DNA of 34,142 nucleotides from a virus: positions 1-34,142 of IMG/VR virus record IMGVR_UViG_3300035698_003351; one strand, given 5' to 3'. The notes below the pieces were generated by a model. It made no database searches and was not told where the DNA came from. It worked only from the letters and a program-made list of their open reading frames with translations. Shown piece by piece: positions 1 to 5,849 of this stretch. The translations under genes were made by a program, and so were the position numbers. Numbering within the stretch: position 1 is the stretch's first letter; each line of letters starts with the position of its first letter.

Positions 1-2
1 GC

Positions 3-83
3 CCATGTACATATACCGCCTACCGTGGCAAAGAAGACCCCCACCCCCCCCTAGACCTGCCACGGAGTAATAGTCATAAGTAA
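3..83 (+). CDS. possible 3' end of an upstream gene (partial)
   Basis: An open frame enters from the left edge and stops at TAA 81-83, three bases before a terminator-like hairpin, which is where a gene end is expected. Frame 1 is also open, to TAG 52-54, so the frame choice is uncertain. About 26 residues are visible and none is recognisable. Confidence 0.3.
   Translation, partial: PCTYTAYRGKEDPHPPLDLPRSNSHK
23..65. repeat. 8-bp inverted repeat around a C-tract
   Basis: CCGTGGCA (23-30) and TGCCACGG (58-65) are perfect reverse complements. The 27-nt spacer holds C5-A-C8 at 38-51. It overlaps the possible end of an upstream gene, so it may be coding sequence only. A homopolymer this close to the contig end could also be a sequencing error site. 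Confidence 0.4.
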
Positions 84-85
84 CT

Positions 86-124
86 GGCTTTGTCCTATAC
101 TTTTCGGAGGACAAAGCCTTGTCT
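86..124 (+). terminator. terminator-like hairpin
   Basis: GGCTTTGTCC (86-95) pairs perfectly with GGACAAAGCC (109-118) across a 13-nt loop and is followed by the T-rich TTGTCTTCT. The 10-bp stem is strong and the T tract is imperfect. It lies between the probable end of an upstream gene and the promoter region of the first complete gene, so it probably ends upstream transcription. Confidence 0.55.
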
Positions 125-154
125 TCTATAATCTGTCTAGTCTATCATGACTAG
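119..154 (+). promoter_or_regulatory. possible promoter with palindromic operator
   Basis: TTGTCT (119-124) and TATCAT (143-148) are spaced by 18 nt and resemble sigma70 -35 and -10 boxes (4/6 and 5/6 matches). TATCAT is exactly the spacer of a perfect inverted repeat, CTAGTC (137-142) and GACTAG (149-154), which would suit a repressor or activator site. A second -10-like TATAAT lies at 127-132 but has no good -35 partner. Confidence 0.35.
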
Positions 155-174
155 TACTAACACAGGAGGTAGTG

Positions 175-486
175 ATGACTACACCAACAGTAGAAGAGAT
201 GCAAGCAAAGATCAAGGAGTTAGAAGCAAAGGTAGCAAAGAGTAATGTGCAAGATGATGCGTTCGTAGTATGTAGTAAGAGCAAGGGTAAGATGAAGCTA
301 GGTTATACTTCGTTAATTGATGATAGTTACAATGGTAAGGCACGTAAGGGTCTAGCTACTGTTATCAACCAAGCAGTGAGTGATAGTAAGAACATGATCA
401 CATTCCGTACTTTCAATTACACTAAAGCAGATGGCACACAGTGTATTGGTGTTGGTATGCAATGCTGGAAGGCTGATAAGAAGTAA
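175..486 (+). CDS. small early protein, unknown function
   Basis: This is a 103-residue protein. AGGAGG at 164-169 sits 5 nt before ATG 175 but only 2 nt before the in-frame GTG 172, so ATG 175 is preferred. Residues 1-25 are charged and likely form a short coiled coil. The rest is a compact Lys-rich domain with two Cys near the C-terminus. I do not recognise the family. It has its own candidate promoter and a strong terminator, so it is probably transcribed alone and abundantly. That would fit an early host-takeover or DNA-binding protein, but this is inference. Confidence 0.9.
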   Translation: MTTPTVEEMQAKIKELEAKVAKSNVQDDAFVVCSKSKGKMKLGYTSLIDDSYNGKARKGLATVINQAVSDSKNMITFRTFNYTKADGTQCIGVGMQCWKADKK

Positions 487-494
487 GTGGTAAT

Positions 495-536
495 GAGAGT
501 GGCTTGGCTTCGGTCAGGTCACTCTCTCTATTTTTT
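495..536 (+). terminator. rho-independent terminator with UUCG tetraloop
   Basis: A continuous 14-bp stem (495-508 with 513-526, including G-U pairs) is closed by a C(UUCG)G tetraloop and followed by a T run at 531-536. This is a textbook intrinsic terminator placed 9 nt after the stop of the preceding gene. Confidence 0.92.
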
Positions 537-574
537 ATGCGTAAGTGCTTAACCAACTAAGAATGGAGGTAATA

Positions 575-784
575 ATGAAGTGCATACACTGCAACAATGA
601 AGGCAGGCTACATTACGGACAGTATTACTGTCATCTCCACATACCAGAATGGATTAAGGAGAGACAGCTATTAAGATCATGTAGGCCTGTCAAAGAGCAA
701 CAAGAGGCAGGTGTTATCGTTGGGTTGTGTATCATGGGAGCAATAATTATCTTATTAATCGTAGTTATATTTGGAGGTGTATGA
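575..784 (+). CDS. small zinc-ribbon membrane protein
   Basis: This is a 69-residue protein. Start ATG 575 follows GGAGGT (565-570); an upstream in-frame start at 545 has no ribosome site. Cys3, Cys6, Cys19 and His22 form a CxxC...CxxH zinc knuckle. Residues about 46-69 are a strongly hydrophobic transmembrane helix with only a few residues after it. The layout suggests an N-terminal zinc knuckle tethered to the inner membrane. The stop overlaps the start of the next gene. The function is unknown. The same CxxC...CxxH layout recurs in the gene at 2894-3205. Confidence 0.8.
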   Translation: MKCIHCNNEGRLHYGQYYCHLHIPEWIKERQLLRSCRPVKEQQEAGVIVGLCIMGAIIILLIVVIFGGV

Positions 785-951
785 TGACCAAGACAGTATG
801 TCAATTCATGAACCAATCAAAGAAGAGACAACTCAAAGAATGGGAAGACCTAGAGAAGACATTGAAGGATGAAGACCCTAAGGTATTCTTTCAGTTAAGA
901 CAGAACATTATCAATAACATGGAAAGGAGCAATGATGAGAGACAACCTTAA
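784..951 (+). CDS. small charged protein, unknown
   Basis: This is a 55-residue protein. ATG 784 lies 5 nt after GGAGGT (773-778); the adjacent in-frame ATG 781 is only 2 nt away. The sequence is highly charged and helical (Lys/Glu/Asp/Gln-rich), with one Cys. No family is recognised. It is translationally coupled to both neighbours by overlaps. Confidence 0.7.
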   Translation: MTKTVCQFMNQSKKRQLKEWEDLEKTLKDEDPKVFFQLRQNIINNMERSNDERQP

Positions 952-1186
952 GAAGATGATAGAAGAAATGGAACAGAACAGTAAGAAAGAACAGAATAAT
1001 AGTAAGAATGATGAACTAGGTAAAGCAACTGATTATATTCTTAAGAAAGTTGGCACAGATATTGCTGGTATGGCTGCTATTTCTTCTTTTGCTGATGGCA
1101 TTGACCCAAGGAAGTCAATGAGAATAATGGTAAGTATGTTATGCTCACTCTATTTATCTAAAACAATAACATTTAAGGAGGAATAA
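935..1186 (+). CDS. small helical protein, unknown
   Basis: This is an 83-residue protein. Tandem ATGs occur at 932 and 935; AGGAG at 925-929 favours 935. The N-terminal third is a charged, Asn/Lys/Glu-rich coiled-coil-like segment. The C-terminal half is mildly hydrophobic and helical. No motif is recognised. It overlaps the end of the preceding gene. Confidence 0.75.
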   Translation: MRDNLKKMIEEMEQNSKKEQNNSKNDELGKATDYILKKVGTDIAGMAAISSFADGIDPRKSMRIMVSMLCSLYLSKTITFKEE

Positions 1187-1187
1187 A

Positions 1188-1448
1188 ATGTACAAAGAAC
1201 TAGACAACGTAATCGGTGAGTATGTGGGTATGAATGAAGAACCAGATGGTAATGGTGTTATTCATTATGATTGTGCTGACCCACATTTGCATGATTCAAT
1301 AACCAATGAATGTAATATGTATTTAGATGAAGGCAATCACATGCCTTTTGATTACCTTAGCGATGATGCTAAACAATGTATTACTGAATGGGAAGAGTTA
1401 ATGAAAGATACACCTTTAGTTAACTTTGATGAAAGGAGTGACCACTAA
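1188..1448 (+). CDS. small acidic protein, unknown
   Basis: This is an 86-residue, strongly acidic protein rich in Asp/Glu, His and Asn, with four scattered Cys. AAGGAGGA directly upstream supports ATG 1188. Its last base is shared with the ATG of the following HTH gene. Small acidic early phage proteins often act as inhibitors or DNA mimics, but nothing in this sequence proves that here. Confidence 0.8.
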   Translation: MYKELDNVIGEYVGMNEEPDGNGVIHYDCADPHLHDSITNECNMYLDEGNHMPFDYLSDDAKQCITEWEELMKDTPLVNFDERSDH

Positions 1449-1645
1449 TGGGTCGCAGTAAGCTGTTCACAGTTGAAGAAGAGTACCAAATAGCTGAAGA
1501 ATACTTCGATACACCTGCAACATGGACAATGACAAAGATAGCTCGTAGATGGAAGTGTTCTCAACCAACAGTAGGTAAAATCATAGATAAAATAACTAAG
1601 GAGCTTAACAATGGACACAATACTAGATCAATTCCAAAAGAGTGA
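1448..1645 (+). CDS. small helix-turn-helix DNA-binding protein
   Basis: This is a 65-residue protein. Residues about 22-46 read as a helix-turn-helix: a first helix, a turn after the ARRWKCS segment, and a recognition helix at QPTVGKIIDKI, as in homeodomain-like and sigma-like small phage regulators. The short length leaves room for little else. It overlaps the previous stop by 1 nt and the next gene by 35 nt. It probably regulates phage or host transcription; the target is unknown. Confidence 0.75.
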   Translation: MGRSKLFTVEEEYQIAEEYFDTPATWTMTKIARRWKCSQPTVGKIIDKITKELNNGHNTRSIPKE

Positions 1646-1856
1646 CAGTGTAGTAATAAGAGCAACATTTAGTGAGTATAAGGGTATTGAATACTTCAAC
1701 GCTAGAGAATGGTTCACTAAAGACAAACAAAACTGGTATCCGGGTCAGAAAGGTATCTCAATGCCTAAAGCTCTCTTACCTAAGTTTGTAACAATGGTTA
1801 ATAAGGCTGAGGAAGAGTTAATTAAGCAACAACAACCACAGGAGGTAACTAAATGA
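1611..1856 (+). CDS. PC4/p15-like ssDNA-binding transcription cofactor
   Basis: This is an 81-residue protein. Residues about 11-65 match the PC4 fold pattern: a beta strand, an Asn-Ala-Arg-Glu-Trp segment, a Trp-x-Pro-Gly-x-Lys-Gly-Ile-Ser turn, then the start of a helix (MPKALLPKF). PC4-like proteins are dimeric ssDNA binders acting in transcription and replication, and they occur in bacteria and phages. The C-terminal tail is Gln/Glu-rich. The start follows AAGGAG inside the HTH gene, and the end overlaps the next gene by ATGA. Confidence 0.8.
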   Translation: MDTILDQFQKSDSVVIRATFSEYKGIEYFNAREWFTKDKQNWYPGQKGISMPKALLPKFVTMVNKAEEELIKQQQPQEVTK

Positions 1857-2056
1857 ATGACATTATGTGGTGGGGATACTTACATAGCAATGGATCACTT
1901 CAGCTAAAGCGTTGGTTTGGTGATCATAAAGATTATACGGATGACTGCGAAGGTAATGACTTCGTTGTAGAAGTATGTCGTCCGTTCTCAGCACCAGACA
2001 GGGATTTAGCTATGATTTACTTACAACAGAACATAAGAGGAGGCAATAATGCCTAA
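1853..2056 (+). CDS. small Trp-rich protein, unknown
   Basis: This is a 67-residue protein beginning with a Trp-Trp pair and containing several aromatic and Asp residues. It overlaps the PC4-like gene by 4 nt (ATGA), with AGGAGGT just before the start. Similar short WW-starting proteins with a C-terminal segment like APDRDLAMIYL seem common in phages, but no function is known to me. Its last codons double as the ribosome site (AGAGGAGG, 2036-2043) of a 6-codon reading frame. Confidence 0.75.
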   Translation: MNDIMWWGYLHSNGSLQLKRWFGDHKDYTDDCEGNDFVVEVCRPFSAPDRDLAMIYLQQNIRGGNNA

Positions 2057-2069
2057 ATGGTTTGATTAG
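2049..2069 (+). other. six-codon reading frame with strong ribosome site
   Basis: ATG 2049 lies 5 nt after AGAGGAGG (2036-2043) and is followed by five sense codons (PKWFD) and TAG 2067-2069. The ligase ribosome site begins within this stop. It may be a leader peptide coupling translation into the ligase gene, or the stub of a deleted gene. Confidence 0.3.
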
Positions 2070-2078
2070 GAGGTATAA

Positions 2079-2897
2079 ATGCTAGTAACCAAGAACAAAG
2101 TCCCTAATATAGGGCACCCACAACTGCGTGGGAGCGCAACGGGTCTTAAGTATCCTACTTATGCTGAAGTTAAGATAGATGGAGAGTTTAATTTCCTTGT
2201 CTATCAAACAGCTAAGAATTACGGTAATATACCAAGTAAATGCTTCACAATTAACAAGTATGGAACAACAAGAGAGAACTTCCCCGCATTGAATGAAATA
2301 AAGGGAATATTAAAAGAAAAGGCTGTTCTAAGTGCCATGTTCTTATGTGAAGTATATTGGAATGAAGGTAAGAAAGGTGCATTGTATGATCTATTAAGTC
2401 ATAAGAAGGATGATAACATCAAATTAGCTGTCTTTGATTTAATAGGTTATAACGGTGACTGTAGACAGAACGACCTATTAACTAGGCTTGAGATGTTACA
2501 AGACCTAGGCTTAGGGCATCTACAACCCAACGCTACAATAGCTAACAATACTCTAGAACTAGGAACATTCTTCCATGAAACAGTAGATAAAGGGTTTGAA
2601 GGTATAGTTGCTAAACCAATGGATGCTAAGTTCGTTAGTGGTCCTTGTACTCAAGCTAAATTAAAGTATAAAGACAGAAATGATTACAGAGTAAACACCG
2701 TTGATAACATCAAAGAAAGAATAGAAATAAAGAGACAACTAGCTGACAGTTCATTTGTATATGTTGGCGTTAAAGCACCCAACAGGTATAAAGCACATAT
2801 TAAAGTAGGAGACTTAGTAACAATCGAACATCAGGGTGTTTTGGCTAGTGGTTCACTTAGACATCCTGTATTGATAGCACGAAAGGAGTGGAAATGA
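2079..2897 (+). CDS. ATP-dependent DNA ligase
   Basis: This is a 272-residue protein that seals nicks using ATP. The adenylation motifs are visible: motif I around Lys32 (KIDGE), motif III at Glu91 (FLCEVYW), motif IIIa FDLIG at 119-123, motif IV EGIV at 174-177, and motif V KLKYK at 194-198. Residues about 205-272 form a compact OB-fold domain. The length fits minimal phage ligases with only nucleotidyltransferase and OB domains; no DNA-binding, polymerase or nuclease domain is fused. AGGAGGT at 2068-2074 sets the start. The stop overlaps the next ATG. Its role is Okazaki-fragment joining or repair. Confidence 0.95.
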   Translation: MLVTKNKVPNIGHPQLRGSATGLKYPTYAEVKIDGEFNFLVYQTAKNYGNIPSKCFTINKYGTTRENFPALNEIKGILKEKAVLSAMFLCEVYWNEGKKGALYDLLSHKKDDNIKLAVFDLIGYNGDCRQNDLLTRLEMLQDLGLGHLQPNATIANNTLELGTFFHETVDKGFEGIVAKPMDAKFVSGPCTQAKLKYKDRNDYRVNTVDNIKERIEIKRQLADSSFVYVGVKAPNRYKAHIKVGDLVTIEHQGVLASGSLRHPVLIARKEWK

Positions 2898-3205
2898 TAG
2901 GTGATGACCGATTTAAAGTTAACGTTGACATTGATGGTGTGTATCAAGGTCAGTGTGATGACGCTAGTAAGAAGCCTGAACGTAGAGAGAAGCCTGGTAG
3001 GTGTAAGATATGCGGTACACCATTAAATTCTTATCGTTTAGGTAAATATTGTGGAGTGCATCAAATACAAGGAACAAAACTAGAAGATAAGAAAGAAGAT
3101 GATAAGAAAAGACTTGCAAAGTCTAAAGAACATAAAAAACGAAAGGAGCTAAAGAATGGCAATAAGTCAAGTAAACGACGATCAACTAAGAGACCTAAGA
3201 AATAA
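2894..3205 (+). CDS. zinc-knuckle protein with lysine-rich tail
   Basis: This is a 103-residue protein. ATG 2894 overlaps the ligase stop (ATGA) and lies 5 nt after AGGAG; the in-frame GTG 2888 falls inside that ribosome site. Cys37, Cys40, Cys53 and His56 form a CxxC...CxxH knuckle. Residues 62-103 are very Lys/Arg-rich and probably disordered and nucleic-acid binding. The last 50 nt overlap the MoxR-like gene out of frame. It could be a DNA-binding accessory to the ligase or the ATPase. Confidence 0.8.
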   Translation: MIGDDRFKVNVDIDGVYQGQCDDASKKPERREKPGRCKICGTPLNSYRLGKYCGVHQIQGTKLEDKKEDDKKRLAKSKEHKKRKELKNGNKSSKRRSTKRPKK

Positions 3206-4349
3206 ATTGTTAATGAAATTCCCGCATCAGAAAGTGAGAGCTTGGCAAATCAAGGAACACGTCAAGCGTTTTTATAATTATGACATGGACGAATCAACCA
3301 TTAGAGGCAGGTTTATCATAATGAAAGAATCGTTAAGTGGTACAAGTGATCAAAAGTTCACACCTAAAATAAAACAACCAACGGAACAGCCAAAGATTCA
3401 GTATAAAGAGCCTGAGATCCCAGTATTTGTAGTTCCCGATAGGCTCAAACAGTATATTCCTCAAGATAGTGAGTTTGACCATTATATTGAACGTGGTGTT
3501 GATAAGCGTCTTGGTCTTCATTATGACTCAGGTAAGTTTCCTCTTACTCAAGGTAAACAGGGGACAGGCAAGACGTTCAGTCATAGTTATTATGCTTGGA
3601 AGCGTAAACTACCATTCTATGTACTAAGCTGTTATGAAGACTTCAAGTTACCTAAACTATTTGGAGAGAAGACAATAGAGAATGGCAGTGTAATCTTTAA
3701 AGAAAGCTTGTTTGTTGAAGCTATTCAGAATCCAGGTGTATGGTTAATGGATGAGATTAATGCAGTATCTAATGCTAATACCTTCGACTTCCATGCGATC
3801 TTACAGCAAAGAGAACTATTCATCAAGGATGCGGACAATGGTAATGGCAAACTGTACAAGCTACATCCTCATTTCAAGATGGGCTTTGCACAGAATCCTA
3901 AATCAGCTAAGTATATTGGTGGTAATGTTAAACCTAGTAACTTCTTAGGCAGATTGACTTACATTACTTACCCAGAGTTCACTAAGAATGACATACTTAA
4001 AGCTGTACAAAAGAAATTCCCAGCATTACCGCTAGATGATGTAAAAGCGTTTGTTACATTCTATTTTGCTTGTATCAGTACAATCGAGAAGAGTAATATC
4101 CCTGTTGACATTAGTATTAGGCAGTTATTTAATGTAATTGACCTATACACCTCAGGTATGCCTCTTAAAGAGAGTATTGAAGATGGTATGACAAGTATCA
4201 TGGAAGCAGTTAGTCAACCACAAAGCAAAGACGCTTTCTGGAGATTAGCTCAAGCTAATTGGGCAGAGTTGTTAGATGAAGATAAACTTGAGACGTTAAG
4301 CAGGTCAAGAGGATTTGCTAATGTGTTCTTAGGTGGGTGGAGTAAATGA
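3156..4349 (+). CDS. MoxR/CobS-like AAA+ ATPase
   Basis: This is a 397-residue protein. The Walker A motif is GKQGTGKT (133-140), Walker B is VWLMDE (195-200), a sensor-1-like Asn sits at 247, and an arginine-finger-like Arg at 266 (FLGRL). These and the layout resemble MoxR/CbbQ/CobS AAA+ ATPases, which remodel partner proteins together with VWA-domain proteins. Residues about 8-60 look like a winged-helix domain, and 70-90 form a linker. A VWA protein with an intact MIDAS lies 1.5 kb downstream on the same strand, so the two probably work as a pair. Cobalt chelation is unlikely because no cobalamin genes are present. AAAGGAG precedes ATG 3156. Confidence 0.92.
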   Translation: MAISQVNDDQLRDLRNKLLMKFPHQKVRAWQIKEHVKRFYNYDMDESTIRGRFIIMKESLSGTSDQKFTPKIKQPTEQPKIQYKEPEIPVFVVPDRLKQYIPQDSEFDHYIERGVDKRLGLHYDSGKFPLTQGKQGTGKTFSHSYYAWKRKLPFYVLSCYEDFKLPKLFGEKTIENGSVIFKESLFVEAIQNPGVWLMDEINAVSNANTFDFHAILQQRELFIKDADNGNGKLYKLHPHFKMGFAQNPKSAKYIGGNVKPSNFLGRLTYITYPEFTKNDILKAVQKKFPALPLDDVKAFVTFYFACISTIEKSNIPVDISIRQLFNVIDLYTSGMPLKESIEDGMTSIMEAVSQPQSKDAFWRLAQANWAELLDEDKLETLSRSRGFANVFLGGWSK

Positions 4350-4447
4350 AGGGTTAATGCTATGTACAATCACGAGTGGGGAGCAGGTGGGAATGGAAGG
4401 GCAACAGACTGCGGTTGCGAGAAATTGTGCATAGCATTAACCCTTCA
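4347..4447 (+). ncRNA. large hairpin RNA with 24-bp stem
   Basis: Bases 4347-4364 pair perfectly with 4430-4447. After one U-G pair the stem continues to 4370/4424, giving 24 bp in all. The 53-nt apical region contains a second hairpin, GCAAC (4401-4405) with GTTGC (4414-4418). The left arm includes the stop codon of the MoxR-like gene, and the right arm ends about 10 nt before the ribosome site of the next gene. There is no T tract, so it is not an ordinary terminator. It may be a processing site, a translational switch, a small RNA or a short inverted-repeat insertion. Confidence 0.7.
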
Positions 4448-4464
4448 GTGACAAGGAGGGAAGG

Positions 4465-4617
4465 ATGGTTAACTTTTTAATAGGTTGTGTGTTATTAGCA
4501 CTATGCCTTACTGTTGGATATTTCATAATAAATCTGGTATTTATAGTAGCAATAGTAGCAATAGCTATCATAGGATCAGGAATAGGTTGGATAATCGAGA
4601 AACTAGGAGGTAAATAG
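4465..4617 (+). CDS. 50-residue membrane protein
   Basis: This gene is too short for a 60-residue cutoff. ATG 4465 follows AAGGAGGGAAGG. Residues 3-43 are almost entirely hydrophobic (one long or two short transmembrane helices), and the last residues, EKLGGK, are charged. The stop TAG (4615-4617) shares its G with the GTG start of the following gene, and AGGAGGT inside its end serves that gene. This tight coupling supports it as real. It could anchor the MoxR/VWA complex to the membrane, or be a small holin-like toxin. Confidence 0.8.
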   Translation: MVNFLIGCVLLALCLTVGYFIINLVFIVAIVAIAIIGSGIGWIIEKLGGK

Positions 4618-5270
4618 TGGCTTACAATTTAAATGTTATAGCAAAAGACATCACGTTCAACAGTAAATACCAGAACCTCAGCAAGTACAAGAAGCCAGCA
4701 ATCGAAGCTAAAGCACCCAACGGCAAGCTTGTATCTGAAAAGACTACGTATCAAGGTCAGGTGTTGGGACCAGGTTCAACACAGAGGCAGTGGGTTGATG
4801 ATGTTGGTGCTGTTTATTCTAAGCAAGAGCTTACTTTCCTGTATGAAGGAGAGCCAGTTGAAGAGAACAGTATGACTAAAGTGTTTCACGTGGAACAGTT
4901 TCAACCATTAGCTAATTACACTGATACTTATGTAATCGATAAGTATTATGAAATATTCCCTAGTGATAATGGTCATAAGAAGGATATTGACAAGTCTATG
5001 GCTGTTAAGACTAACCTCTCAGCTATGTATAGATTATGGGAGAAACTCACCACAGAGGAAGTTGTAGGTAGAGGTGAGTTCTGTACTAGCTCAAGAGGTT
5101 TTGTTGCCTCTGACGGCTACGTGAGAGCCATCAGCATAGAAGGAAAGTGGGGATTAGAGATCGGAATATTCAAAGAAGAGAAGGTATTTCAGCATTTACA
5201 AGAAGGTAAACCAAGTGAAGTCAAAACAGCCGTTCAATCAGGTCTAAAGAAACGCCTTAAGATGGTATAA
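4617..5270 (+). CDS. uncharacterised protein, possible Ku-like fold
   Basis: This is a 217-residue protein with a GTG start coupled to the preceding stop, with AGGAGGT just upstream. I cannot assign it firmly. The middle (about residues 60-180) resembles bacterial Ku in pattern: a 'V-D-D-x-G-x-V-Y-S-K-Q-E-L' stretch, then V-x-x-F-x-P...D...Y-Y-x-x-x-P, a helix ending in LWEKL, and a strand-rich segment before EEKV. Ku binds DNA ends for end joining, and an ATP-dependent ligase lies 2 kb upstream. The similarity is by eye and weak. The position between the ATPase and the VWA gene could equally make it a partner of that pair. Confidence 0.9.
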   Translation: MAYNLNVIAKDITFNSKYQNLSKYKKPAIEAKAPNGKLVSEKTTYQGQVLGPGSTQRQWVDDVGAVYSKQELTFLYEGEPVEENSMTKVFHVEQFQPLANYTDTYVIDKYYEIFPSDNGHKKDIDKSMAVKTNLSAMYRLWEKLTTEEVVGRGEFCTSSRGFVASDGYVRAISIEGKWGLEIGIFKEEKVFQHLQEGKPSEVKTAVQSGLKKRLKMV

Positions 5271-5271
5271 T

Positions 5272-5313
5272 AAGGTGGGCGGATTGCGCGCCGCAATACG
5301 CAGGGAAGGAGGG
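5272..5313 (+). promoter_or_regulatory. structured pre-ribosome-site element, copy A
   Basis: AAGGTGGGCG is followed by a hairpin: lower stem GCG/CGC (5279-5281 with 5299-5301), a G-A mismatch, upper stem ATTGCG/CGCAAT (5283-5288 with 5292-5297), and loop CGC. Then comes CAGGGAAGGAGG, the ribosome site of the next gene. Copy B at 5800-5841 has the same flanks and loop but a different, still perfectly paired, upper stem. Confidence 0.75.
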
Positions 5314-5317
5314 AACG

Positions 5318-5500
5318 GTGAAACAATCAGATGGAAGAGAAGACCTACAATTAAGATGTGATAATTGCGGAAGGAAGTTAATGCCAAGGCTTGGTTCTTA
5401 TGCGTTACGCTGTCCTGTATGTGAATACAAAGTTCCAAGGGAGGGTAGAAATGAACAAACAAACATTCAATGTACTAGAGAAAGTTTTAAATATTCTTGA
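5318..5500 (+). CDS. small double-CxxC zinc-ribbon protein
   Basis: This is a 60-residue protein. GTG 5318 follows the AAGGAGGG of element copy A. Cys14, Cys17, Cys32 and Cys35 form a classic zinc ribbon (CDNC, then CPVC). The C-terminal 17 residues overlap the next gene in another frame (50 nt) and may be unimportant. It could be a nucleic-acid-binding or adaptor protein; no family is assigned. Confidence 0.7.
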   Translation: MKQSDGREDLQLRCDNCGRKLMPRLGSYALRCPVCEYKVPREGRNEQTNIQCTRESFKYS

Positions 5501-5849
5501 AGGAATATTAGATTGTCCAAGATTAATTGATGAGGCAACAATTCCAAAAGAAGGTAGTATAAGCTACGCAAGAATTAAAGAAGCAAGAGAAAGAAGGACA
5601 ATGAATAAAAGATTCAGTGTACTTGCCAAGAAATGGGGCAAGTCAGCTGGTAAATTATGTCCTCTTTGCAATAAAACCAAAGTCCAAATGTTAGATGAAA
5701 TACTAAAAGCAACAGGGTACAAGAAAGGCAAGTCAAAATACAGTGATGGACAAATAACTAAGATAGAGATGTCTTATATCTATCAACACATCATGGGTAA
5801 GGTGGGCGACTTTTCCCGCGGAAAAGACGCAAGGAAGGAGGATAAATGA
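5451..5849 (+). CDS. uncharacterised protein with CxxC, paralogous start to VWA gene
   Basis: This is a 132-residue protein. ATG 5451 follows AAGGGAGGG (5437-5445); an earlier in-frame ATG at 5391 lies in the preceding gene and lacks a ribosome site. It is basic and helical, with Cys70 and Cys73 in a CPLC pair. Its first nine residues match those of the VWA protein, encoded by an identical 28-bp stretch. The C-terminal 17 residues are encoded by structured element copy B. The stop overlaps the VWA start. The function is unknown. Confidence 0.8.
   Translation: MNKQTFNVLEKVLNILEGILDCPRLIDEATIPKEGSISYARIKEARERRTMNKRFSVLAKKWGKSAGKLCPLCNKTKVQMLDEILKATGYKKGKSKYSDGQITKIEMSYIYQHIMGKVGDFSRGKDARKEDK
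5800..5841 (+). promoter_or_regulatory. structured pre-ribosome-site element, copy B
   Basis: AAGGTGGGCG leads to a hairpin: lower stem GCG/CGC (5806-5808 with 5828-5830), an A-A mismatch, upper stem CTTTTCC/GGAAAAG (5810-5816 with 5820-5826), and loop CGC. Then follows CAAGGAAGGAGG, the ribosome site of the VWA gene. Compared with copy A, flanks and loop are kept while both strands of the upper stem changed together. Confidence 0.75.

Noticed and set aside
4347-4447. Rho-independent terminator
   Set aside because: The stem is strong but no T tract follows on either strand, and the next gene starts 18 nt later.
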